Positions 57,133 to 64,000 of a stretch of 64,000 nucleotides of DNA are shown piece after piece. This DNA comes from Thiotrichales bacterium (GTDB taxonomy: Bacteria; Pseudomonadota; Gammaproteobacteria; Thiomicrospirales; Thiomicrospiraceae), in the NCBI GenBank assembly GCA_016938655.1, contig JAFGUG010000043.1, forward strand, positions 117,829 through 181,828. Reading direction: 5' to 3'. The notes beneath the pieces were generated by a model, which was not told the origin of the DNA, did not search any database, and saw nothing but the letters and a program-made list of their open reading frames with translations. The first letter of the stretch is position 1. Each line of letters opens with the position of its first letter. The translations under genes and the position numbers were made by a program.

Positions 57133-59014
57133 ATGGTATTTTCAGAACCTGCCCTGGTTTTAGAGTCGCTTTTTCGGGGATGGCATTGTAAGCAGCAATG
57201 ACTTTCGTTGAAACCTTATTTGCCACAGCAATATCCCATAAACTGTCACCCGATTTTACGGTGTATTGTTTAAAGTTTTTACTTTCAAGTAACGCACTCA
57301 TGTCGTTTTGACGATTGTCTTTTTTTGAAGATAGCTTAACAGACTTAGGTTGCCAAATTGTTAACTTCATTCCGGGTTGCAGTGTTTGGCTTCGCTTAAT
57401 GTTGTTCCAGCGGCTGAGTTCGGTGGTGCTGACATCAAATTTTTGGGCAACGGTCCACAGACTCTCGCCTTTTTTGAGGGTGTAACTTTTTTGTTTGCCA
57501 TATTGATTTGAGCGAATTTCCAGTTTTTGCCCTTTGCGCAACGGGGTGCGAACGCCAATATTATTCCACTGGCATAAGGTTTTGGTGTCGGTGTTGTAGT
57601 AGTGCGCAATGGTCCATAAAGATTCACCTGACTGAACGGTATGTTCAAATTTTGACCCTTTGTAAACAGGTTTGGTTTTAGTCTCCATGTTAAACGTTTT
57701 GGCATACTGCTGAGGTAGCGGAATTAATAAGGTTTTACCGACTCTAATGGTGCTATTACGCATATTATTGAGTTTTTTAATGGCGCTCGCTGAGGTCTTA
57801 TATTTTTGGGCAATTTCACCCAAAGTGTCACCACTGCGGATTTTGTGTTTGGTCCATTGAATATCAAATACAGAGTCATCGGCCGCCAGCTGTTGTTGAA
57901 ACACGGTTGCGTGTTCAACCGGCAGGACAATCGTATGCGGACCATTTGGCGGTGTGGCAGGTCGCAAGTAACCCGGGTTTAATTGTGCGAGGATTTGATT
58001 GGGTGTGCCCGACAGCAGAGCCACCTTGTCGAGTGCAATCTGTTTTTCAAGTTGAATCACCTCAAAGAAAGCGGTGTTGCTCACAGGTTCTAATACTTGA
58101 TTAAATTCCGCCCGGTTCTCTAGGGTATGAGCAACCGCTAACAGCTGAGGTACATAATGCTGTGTCTCTTTAGGCAGGTATGGACGAATTTGCCAAAAAG
58201 AGGGGGTTTCGACAGTTGGGTTTTTCTTTTTAAATTTCTTAGCGGCCTTCCAAACATTGCCAATACCGCCGTTGTAAGAGGCAAGGGCAAGCAACCAGTC
58301 ATCGTTGTTTAAGTCGTAGAGTTTTTTTAGGTAAGTGAGCGCGGCTTCTGTGCTTTGTACCACGTCTTGTCTGCCTTCATACCACCAATTGCGTTCTAGG
58401 CCATACAAGTGACCGGTCTGTGGGATGAACTGCCAGAGACCGAGTGCATTTTGGTGAGATTTAGCCGTGACCTGAAAACCGCTCTCAATAATCGGTAATA
58501 GTGCCATCTCATAAGGCATATCCCGTTTTTTGACTTCTGAAAAAATATAATGTAGAAAGGGTTGTGCACGTTCTGAGACTCGCTTTAAGTAGTTTGGCTT
58601 CTTTTGGTAATAGGTTACGTAATCAGAAAAATCGTCTAAGTGCTCGTCACCTAAGGTTAAGTTGCTGGCAATTTCATCCCAAACATCATGATAAACAATT
58701 GGCGTAATAGACTGTTCGGCTAATTGTTCTGGTTCGGTAATGGCACGTTGGTGAATCTCTTCTTTGCTGTCTAATCCTAGAATGCGTGTATCGTTCGGCT
58801 TGATGGGTGCCACAAATATGCTCGCCTTCAAGTCGTTGCTAGAGGGGGTTGTGGCCGGTTGAGATTGGTTCGTGTCGCCAAACGATTTTGGCAGTTGGCT
58901 ACAACCACTTAGCAGGCTCAAACTGCTTAAACCTAATAAGCCAATTATTAAAGGCTTAAGAGCACTTTGGAACCGATTAGAAAGAGTTAATAAGTGGGAA
59001 GGTGTTGTGTGCAT
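57116..59014 (-). CDS. mltD: Membrane-bound lytic transglycosylase MltD with LysM repeats
   Basis: A 632-residue lipoprotein (lipobox LLSGC, Cys near residue 38). The SLT-type catalytic domain (about 155-320) has IESGFQVTAKSHQNALGLWQFIPQTG and ALASYNGGIGNV. Four C-terminal LysM modules bind peptidoglycan, each with SGDTLGEIA, SGESLWTIA, KGESLWTVA or SGDSLWDIA. More LysM copies than E. coli MltD (two). It is upstream of slt and overlaps its start. Confidence 0.93.
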   Translation of the reverse strand: MHTTPSHLLTLSNRFQSALKPLIIGLLGLSSLSLLSGCSQLPKSFGDTNQSQPATTPSSNDLKASIFVAPIKPNDTRILGLDSKEEIHQRAITEPEQLAEQSITPIVYHDVWDEIASNLTLGDEHLDDFSDYVTYYQKKPNYLKRVSERAQPFLHYIFSEVKKRDMPYEMALLPIIESGFQVTAKSHQNALGLWQFIPQTGHLYGLERNWWYEGRQDVVQSTEAALTYLKKLYDLNNDDWLLALASYNGGIGNVWKAAKKFKKKNPTVETPSFWQIRPYLPKETQHYVPQLLAVAHTLENRAEFNQVLEPVSNTAFFEVIQLEKQIALDKVALLSGTPNQILAQLNPGYLRPATPPNGPHTIVLPVEHATVFQQQLAADDSVFDIQWTKHKIRSGDTLGEIAQKYKTSASAIKKLNNMRNSTIRVGKTLLIPLPQQYAKTFNMETKTKPVYKGSKFEHTVQSGESLWTIAHYYNTDTKTLCQWNNIGVRTPLRKGQKLEIRSNQYGKQKSYTLKKGESLWTVAQKFDVSTTELSRWNNIKRSQTLQPGMKLTIWQPKSVKLSSKKDNRQNDMSALLESKNFKQYTVKSGDSLWDIAVANKVSTKVIAAYNAIPEKATLKPGQVLKIPYVQNT

Positions 59015-59096
59015 GGTTTATAAAACTCTTTCTAAAAGTGTTAGGAATAAATTTGAGGTAGTTAACGGGCGATTCAAGTAAGACATAACAGGTAAG

Positions 59097-59921
59097 TTAT
59101 CGATCAAAACGTTGTTGAAGGCTTGTAAATGAAACCTGGTCAAGTTCACCGGACTGATCAAGTTGATCTTTCCATTGGCGTAAGGTTTGAAACAAACTTT
59201 CTGCGGTGTCGTTCGCACCTCTTTTGAGTAGGGTTTGTTTAACGGGTTCAATATCAAAACGCATGAATGGGTTAGTCGCCTTTTCGAGCGCTAAGCTTGA
59301 TTGCGCTTGTGTCATATTTTCTGGGTAATTTAGGTGACAATCTTGAATGCGTTTTATCAGAGGTAGATTGTCCGGCTCAACTAATGCGGCAAACTTTAAA
59401 TTACTTTCCGTGTATTCGTGCGCACAATAAAACTTGGTGTGATCGTCAAGAGAGCGTAAAGCCAGAATAGAGTCTGCAAAGCCTTTAAACGTGCCGCTGA
59501 ATTTTCGCCCACACCCGCCAGTAAACAAGGTATCACCACAAAATAGGACGTCATCGTTGTGAAACGCAATATGATCATGGGTGTGCCCTGGGGTTTCTAA
59601 AACGTTGAGAGAGAAGTGGTCTGTTAAGTGAATTTGACTGCCCGTTTTTAAACGGGTTTGAATTAATGAATTTTCAGTTTTTTCTGGACCGTAAACGTGG
59701 CAGTTTGGAAAGGCTTGTTTAAGAGCGGGAATGCCATCAACGTGATCGTGATGGAAATGGGTAATTAAGATTCCTGTAAGCTGTAACCTGTTTTTCTCAA
59801 GATAATTAATAACCTGGCTTGATTCACCCGGGTCAATTACCCAGGCCTGCTCACCCTGTGAGAGTACCCAAATATAGTTGTCATACGTTCCCACGAGTGC
59901 TGGAAGGCCAATGATATTCAT
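59097..59921 (-). CDS. gloB: Hydroxyacylglutathione hydrolase (glyoxalase II)
   Basis: Hydrolyses S-lactoylglutathione to lactate and glutathione. The 274-residue metallo-beta-lactamase-fold enzyme has the metal motif ITHFHHDHVDG (THxHxDH), with ETPGHTHDHIAFH and CGDTLFTGGCGRKFSGTF. The C-terminal helical domain is about 20 residues longer than in E. coli. The mltD-gloB-methyltransferase-rnhA gene order is conserved in gammaproteobacteria. Confidence 0.95.
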   Translation of the reverse strand: MNIIGLPALVGTYDNYIWVLSQGEQAWVIDPGESSQVINYLEKNRLQLTGILITHFHHDHVDGIPALKQAFPNCHVYGPEKTENSLIQTRLKTGSQIHLTDHFSLNVLETPGHTHDHIAFHNDDVLFCGDTLFTGGCGRKFSGTFKGFADSILALRSLDDHTKFYCAHEYTESNLKFAALVEPDNLPLIKRIQDCHLNYPENMTQAQSSLALEKATNPFMRFDIEPVKQTLLKRGANDTAESLFQTLRQWKDQLDQSGELDQVSFTSLQQRFDR

Positions 59922-60006
59922 ACAAGCTTAAGGCTCTTAGTTTAGAATTTGGTAATATTCTAACAAACATCTTTCTAATTGAGCAGAAAAAAGCTAGGAA
60001 AACAGC

Positions 60007-60858
60007 ATGAATCAAGGCTTTCAGCAGTTTTTACAAAAATGGTACCAAACGCCAAAAGGGCAAAAACTCCTTAACCAAGAGTCAAGATTGGTTGAAAAGG
60101 CGATTAGCAATCTGTTTGGTTATTATTTGGTGCAGCTAGGAGGGGCAGAAAATCATGCCTGGATGGATTTCAGTCGTGTCTCAAATAAACTGATTTTAGA
60201 TGATTATATTGATCCCCAAACCATTGCAGAGTGGAAAAATAAGAGGGCACAAAGTGTCCAAGAGAGTCATAAACATAATGATCCATATTGGGTTAAAGCA
60301 GAGTTAGATTATCTGCCTTTTCGCAAGGACTCGGTGGATGTTATGGTGTTACCTCATACCTTAGAAACGGTGAGCGATCCTTACTATTTGTTGCGACAAG
60401 TGGATACCAACTTAATGCCAGAAGGGCATATTGTTTTAACGGGGTTTAATCCATTAGCCTGTGCAATTTTAAAGGCGCAGTTGAGCAAAGATGGCAAGTC
60501 GTTTCGTGAGGCAAATTTGGTTCGAAGCAGTCGTGTTACAGAGTGGTTAAAGGTATTAGGTTATGAGATCGAACAAGTCAGATTCAGTACCATATCCTGC
60601 TTTACCGGCACCACCGACAGTGATTCGGTTACCGGCTGGCGCTTATTGGAACGCACAGAAAAATCGCTTAGTCGAATGGGCGTAGAGTTTGGTAATGTTT
60701 ACTGCATTGTGGCGCGTAAACGAGTTGATTCGCCTAAATTAGTGGGCGCAGCTTGGAAGAAAGCGCCATGGTTAAACTTGGCTAAAGGCAATCAAGTGGT
60801 GTCGAATCGTAATAGCAAATCCGTGCATTCAAGCAAATGTGAATCAAGAGAGCCTTAA
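60007..60858 (+). CDS. SAM-dependent methyltransferase, YafS-like
   Basis: A 283-residue protein of the YafS type: the [11 protein letters not shown] start, [52 protein letters not shown] (motif II-IV) and a late Arg/Ser-rich tail. The classical glycine-rich motif I is weak, as in YafS relatives. It lies between gloB (divergent) and rnhA, the same place as yafS in E. coli. Substrate unknown. Confidence 0.85.
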   Translation: MNQGFQQFLQKWYQTPKGQKLLNQESRLVEKAISNLFGYYLVQLGGAENHAWMDFSRVSNKLILDDYIDPQTIAEWKNKRAQSVQESHKHNDPYWVKAELDYLPFRKDSVDVMVLPHTLETVSDPYYLLRQVDTNLMPEGHIVLTGFNPLACAILKAQLSKDGKSFREANLVRSSRVTEWLKVLGYEIEQVRFSTISCFTGTTDSDSVTGWRLLERTEKSLSRMGVEFGNVYCIVARKRVDSPKLVGAAWKKAPWLNLAKGNQVVSNRNSKSVHSSKCESREP

Positions 60859-60859
60859 A

Positions 60860-61300
60860 TTGCAAACCATAGAGATATTCACCGATGGCGGTTGCCGAGG
60901 AAATCCGGGACCAGGTGGCTGGGGTGCTTTGTTACGATACAAGCATCACGTTAAAGAGTTAAAAGGCCACCAAAAAGAGGCCACCAATAATCAGATGGAG
61001 TTAATGGCTGCCATTATGGCCTTTGAAACATTAAACAAACCTTGTCACGTTAAAATTACCACCGATTCACAATATGTTAAAAATGGTATTACACAGTGGA
61101 TGGCTGGCTGGAAGCGTAAGGGCTGGAAAACAGCTACTAATCAACCCGTTAAAAATCAAGCACTTTGGCAGCGTTTAGATGCTGCCGTGCAAGCCCATTC
61201 GGTTGAGTGGTTTTGGGTAAAGGGGCACTCAGGGCATCCTGAAAATGAGCGTGTTGATGAGCTAGCCAATCTGGCGATTGATGAACTGTTGAATTTATAA
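60860..61300 (+). CDS. rnhA: Ribonuclease HI
   Basis: Degrades RNA in RNA:DNA hybrids. The 146-residue protein keeps the catalytic acids: Asp in [19 protein letters not shown], Glu in [14 protein letters not shown], Asp in [13 protein letters not shown] and Asp in [13 protein letters not shown] at 60860 is preferred to a GTG at 60839: it follows the yafS-like stop by one base, has a GAGAG stretch at good spacing, and gives the usual M-Q-T-I-E-I-F start. dnaQ, its usual E. coli neighbour, is absent. Confidence 0.95.
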   Translation: MQTIEIFTDGGCRGNPGPGGWGALLRYKHHVKELKGHQKEATNNQMELMAAIMAFETLNKPCHVKITTDSQYVKNGITQWMAGWKRKGWKTATNQPVKNQALWQRLDAAVQAHSVEWFWVKGHSGHPENERVDELANLAIDELLNL

Positions 61301-61370
61301 CCTTTTGCTACATGTCTTTATTCAAAAAACACGTTTAAAAACACCTTAATATCACACTTTTAAAGCAATA

Positions 61371-61397
61371 AAAACTCAGCAGGCCTGCTAAGTTTTA
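61371..61397. repeat. Extended palindrome between convergent genes
   Basis: Core GCAGGCCTGC at 61379-61388, with arms AAAACTCA/TAAGTTTT complementary apart from one mismatch. It lies between rnhA and the convergent DUF2235 gene, so it may serve as a bidirectional terminator. Confidence 0.9.
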
Positions 61398-61422
61398 AAA
61401 TACCAATGTTTAAAATTCAGTG

Positions 61423-62967
61423 TTAAGTGATTCGTTTAACTGTTAATTGCACACTCCCAGCATTGTTTTCATATAACGCCCAAACATCATTTGGAAAACA
61501 GTACAGATACCCGGCATGTTTAATTTTAAGTGGCTTGTGTTCAAAGTCTGCAAGTGCAACATATTGATGCGGTTGCGGACTGCCATCGTTGGTTACGGCG
61601 CCTTTTTTACCTTTATCGTTGGCAATGGCGCCCACTAAGGTAAACCAATTCAAGTTTTCAACTCGCTTGGTCAACAGAAAGTCAGCACTGTCATTTTGGG
61701 TAATTTTTTTAAAAATCCCTTCAAATGAGCCCAAAAAAGAGCTGGCAGAACGAATAATGTCGCCCAGCGTAAGTTCGTTGTTCTCTGTGCCTTTCCAGTC
61801 ACAAGCGTCAATACTGTCTTTCCATTCGCCGGTAGCTGAAAATTGATACGACTCACCGGCACTTAAAAACAGCCCCGTTTCATTCCAGCGCGTGTTGGCA
61901 AAGACATCAATGGTGGTTTTTTCGCCCACCTCAAGCTGTTTAGTTGGGTGATAGCTTGGGTAGTTAATTGGTGAGATGAGTTGTCTGTTTAAGGCGCTGG
62001 GGTGCACCTGCGAGGCGTTAGTTTCGCTAATGACGCTTAGGCTACGTGGGCGAGAACGTAAACTGGCGAATAAGCCTCGATAAGATTCATTTAGGTGCCC
62101 CAGCGGATTACCCAATATGGTTTCAACGACCTCCGTTCTAAATTTAAGACCCACTGCAGCACTCTCATCAATCATCCATCGCAACGCAATATCTGAAAGG
62201 TCGCTATTGGCATAACCGCCGCCTACGTTTGAGTGAACGCCTGGGAACCAAACCTCTTTGGCGTCAGGGTGTTTATCGGCATTATCCCAACGAGTCACCG
62301 TAAAACTGGCGCGTTTTTCATCAATGGCCATGGCGTGACGCGCAGTACTAATATGGTTACCGAGTTTGGTGTTATGAAATTCCCATTTGGTTTTGTCATC
62401 GAGTATGTTTAATATTTCTAAATCATTTGGAACCCCTAAAGCGCCAACCGTATCCCAAACCCCAACAAACTTAATATCAACTGCTTTGCCTTGGTTAAAA
62501 AAGGCAAAGTTTTTTGCCCAACTTGATTGGTCTGAGTCTTTATCGCGATAACCTTTGTCGTAAGCTAGGTGAACACGTTCCCAAGATTTTTTCGGTTCAA
62601 GGTTTTGCAAGTTGAGTAAGCCATTGGCAATAAAACCGGCTAAAGAGCGAACCACAAATGCACCTCGACTAAAGCCGTAAAGATAGATTTCATCTCCCTC
62701 TTCATAGTGGCTAGCTAGCCAATGATAAGCGCTGCAAATATGTCTTGAAACGCCAGCCCCAACTGCACCACCAGCCAATTTTTTAAATAAGCCTCCTTCG
62801 CCACCCACTCCGGGATGGTAGTAGCGCAGTTGGGCGATATTATGATCATGGTCATAAGTGCTCATGGCATTAAAGAGCTTGATAACATTGGTTGGCGAAA
62901 GTACGCCGTTATCTTCTTGTTCTGGATTATTCCAAGTTCCGTCGCAACACACGATAAGTCTTTTCAT
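61423..62967 (-). CDS. DUF2235 alpha/beta hydrolase with a lectin-like C-terminal domain
   Basis: A 514-residue protein. The N-terminal DUF2235 domain (about 1-330) starts LIVCCDGTWNNPEQ and has the nucleophile elbow YGFSRGAF (Ser100), FVGVWDTVGALG and PGVHSNVGGGYAN, as in Tle1-type phospholipase effectors. The C-terminal part (about 347-514, VFANTRWNETGLFLSAGESYQF...LYCFPNDVWALYENNAGSVQLTV) recalls the PA-IL galactose-lectin fold. No signal peptide or VgrG/PAAR gene is adjacent. Enzymatic class is likely; the substrate and any secretion are inferred. Confidence 0.8.
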   Translation of the reverse strand: MKRLIVCCDGTWNNPEQEDNGVLSPTNVIKLFNAMSTYDHDHNIAQLRYYHPGVGGEGGLFKKLAGGAVGAGVSRHICSAYHWLASHYEEGDEIYLYGFSRGAFVVRSLAGFIANGLLNLQNLEPKKSWERVHLAYDKGYRDKDSDQSSWAKNFAFFNQGKAVDIKFVGVWDTVGALGVPNDLEILNILDDKTKWEFHNTKLGNHISTARHAMAIDEKRASFTVTRWDNADKHPDAKEVWFPGVHSNVGGGYANSDLSDIALRWMIDESAAVGLKFRTEVVETILGNPLGHLNESYRGLFASLRSRPRSLSVISETNASQVHPSALNRQLISPINYPSYHPTKQLEVGEKTTIDVFANTRWNETGLFLSAGESYQFSATGEWKDSIDACDWKGTENNELTLGDIIRSASSFLGSFEGIFKKITQNDSADFLLTKRVENLNWFTLVGAIANDKGKKGAVTNDGSPQPHQYVALADFEHKPLKIKHAGYLYCFPNDVWALYENNAGSVQLTVKRIT

Positions 62968-63272
62968 GGCTGAATCCTATTAAGATAAGTAAGGGATTTT
63001 TCTTATGCCTTTGATACTAGACCGATGAATTTAATAAGTCAATTGACTGAGCTCAAGTTGCACAAGTTGTTTCGAATTTTAAAAAAACATTTCAATTTTG
63101 CCTAAAAATTGGCCTTGGGATGAATCTTCTTGGCAAAGATTGAGCTGTTTAGATTGTCAATTAAGTTACATAATTAGAAATTTCTATATAAGAATTCCCT
63201 AATATTAATACTTTCTTTTATTTTTCAGAACTATATAATGCCCCCAAAATATCAAGGTAATAGGGATCATTA
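62968..63272 (+). promoter_or_regulatory. AT-rich divergent region with promoter of the adhesin
   Basis: A 305-bp AT-rich gap. TATAAT at 63234-63239 lies 33 bp before the adhesin GTG, but no good -35 is present upstream (CTTTCT at the expected place), which suggests activator dependence. GGGA at 63263-63266 is the ribosome site. Nothing else recognised. Confidence 0.45.
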
Positions 63273-64000
63273 GTGGAAATCTTAGAAAAAGCAGTCGAAA
63301 ATTTGGATGTTAAAGCACCGGTTATGGTGCCAGAAAACATACCTAATCCACTGACCCAGACCGCCAAACTTGCGGCAAATACAAATCTTGAAAATCAAGG
63401 CACTGTTAATGGAGATGTTAATGCGAATGAGGTTGATGTCGCTGCCATTCAAAAAATGGTTGAAGAGGGTGACTTAGACACTTTAGAAGAAACCGCAGCA
63501 GGTGAAGAGGCGTCCGCCGATTCTGCCAACGCCAACAATACCGGGTTAATTGAATCAGGGACCGATTTCGTTTTTGTTTCCGGTGGCTTTGAAACCCGTG
63601 CTGCTGTTGACAGCTTTTCGTCCGAGCGTGAGTTTGATGAATTAAGTGGTCTGTTAGAAGAGCTAAATTTCAATTTTTTTCAGTTTACGGATAGACCAGA
63701 AGTTATTACGGAACCGATTCAAAATACCGGCACAGACATCAGCCAACCTGAAAAGGTGGTTGATGATAATTCGTCAGAAACTGAAGCAAGCTTAGGTGAT
63801 GCTTCTGGTTCCGATGGTGACACTGGTCCCGATGATGTAATTAGTTCGGATGATGAGGCCGATTCGGAAGACTTAAACGATCGAGCTAATAACTCAGGTT
63901 CCGATGAAGAAGCCGTTTTGGACGATGAAGCTAGTTTGGACGATGAAGCTAGTTTGGACGATGAAGCTAGTTTGGACGATGAAGCTAGTTTGGACGATGA
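63273..64000 (+). CDS. LapA-type giant adhesin, N-terminal retention module (3' truncated)
   Basis: Start of a long ORF open to the window edge, 242 codons so far. GTG at 63273 follows GGGA. Residues about 57-110 (VAAIQKMVEEGDLDTLEETAAGEEAS...SGTDFVFVSGGFETR) match the retention module of LapA-family type-I-secreted adhesins, with the Thr-Ala-Ala-Gly protease site at residues 74-77. From about 120 the sequence becomes Asp/Glu/Ser-rich and ends in an in-frame 6-residue repeat. No signal peptide, as expected for type I export. Identity is well supported; the bulk of the protein is unseen. Confidence 0.85.
   Translation, partial: MEILEKAVENLDVKAPVMVPENIPNPLTQTAKLAANTNLENQGTVNGDVNANEVDVAAIQKMVEEGDLDTLEETAAGEEASADSANANNTGLIESGTDFVFVSGGFETRAAVDSFSSEREFDELSGLLEELNFNFFQFTDRPEVITEPIQNTGTDISQPEKVVDDNSSETEASLGDASGSDGDTGPDDVISSDDEADSEDLNDRANNSGSDEEAVLDDEASLDDEASLDDEASLDDEASLDD
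63918..64000 (+). repeat. 18-bp tandem repeat (LDDEAS)
   Basis: Unit TTGGACGATGAAGCTAGT starts at 63918, 63936, 63954, 63972 and 63990 (partial), identical each time and in frame, encoding Leu-Asp-Asp-Glu-Ala-Ser. It runs off the window, so the total copy number is unknown. Confidence 0.95.

Noticed and set aside
63918..64000. CRISPR array at the window end
   Set aside because: The repeat is contiguous and in frame without spacers, so it is a protein tandem repeat.

Overview
The window is about 64 kb of a dense, slightly AT-leaning bacterial chromosome. Gene content and order point to a gammaproteobacterium: grpE-dnaK-dnaJ-dapB-carAB-greA, ruvCAB followed by tolQRAB-pal-cpoB, lpxH/ppi/cysS, and mltD-gloB-methyltransferase-rnhA are all typical of that class. 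The mix and the protein sequences suggest a free-living autotroph-like lineage such as Thiomicrospira/Hydrogenovibrio/Thiomicrorhabdus. That placement is my inference, because no rRNA or lineage marker is present. I see no CRISPR array, intact insertion sequence or prophage.

Layout. 1-1.2 kb: the end of a BaeR-like response regulator and a Spy/CpxP-like periplasmic chaperone. 1.2-7.3 kb: a heat-shock block (a CnoX-like thioredoxin/TPR protein divergent from grpE-dnaK-dnaJ) with two clear sigma-32-type promoters, then dapB. 7.4-9.5 kb: a reverse-strand trio (PilZ, ScsD-like redoxin, GGDEF) interrupting the usual dapB-carA junction. 9.8-15.5 kb: carA-carB-greA-DUF4149 behind a promoter and a likely attenuator. 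15.5-28.5 kb: a mixed region with a diiron-type DUF455 protein, methyltransferase, ROK sugar kinase, VIT-type iron transporter, rhodanese, RhlE helicase, amino-acid symporter, SDR and a multidomain lipoprotein. 28.7-40.2 kb: aspS, nadA, ruvCAB, the Tol-Pal envelope system and queC. 40.3-40.6 kb: two identical tRNA-Lys genes. 41.8-45.2 kb: a tightly overlapping set of small membrane protein, DtxR-type regulator and NtrB/NtrC. 46.2-50.6 kb: an outer-membrane barrel protein, glnB-psd, argG, pgpA and a rhodanese. 50.7-61.3 kb: lpxH, two cyclophilins, cysS, a candidate small RNA, two lytic transglycosylases, gloB and rnhA. 61.4-64 kb: a DUF2235 hydrolase with a lectin-like tail, divergent from the first part of a LapA-type giant adhesin that runs off the window.

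How the genes connect. The c-di-GMP genes near 7.4-9.5 kb and the LapA-type adhesin with a TAAG cleavage motif suggest biofilm control, although LapD/LapG are not in the window. PII (glnB) and NtrBC are the nitrogen-control core. Tol-Pal, lytic transglycosylases, LpxH, Psd and PgpA make envelope biogenesis the largest functional theme.

The most striking non-genic signal is a dispersed palindrome, core GCAGGCCTGC. I count 18 exact copies and 12 further copies sharing CAGGCCTG, where about one chance 8-mer match is expected. It occurs between genes, often extended to a 24-28 bp AT-flanked palindrome that doubles as a terminator hairpin. It also occurs inside genes, where it is read as Ala-Gly-Leu or Gln-Ala-Cys. 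A second candidate novelty is a compact small-RNA gene at 54.87-54.99 kb with a textbook promoter, three hairpins and an exposed C-rich, anti-Shine-Dalgarno-like segment.
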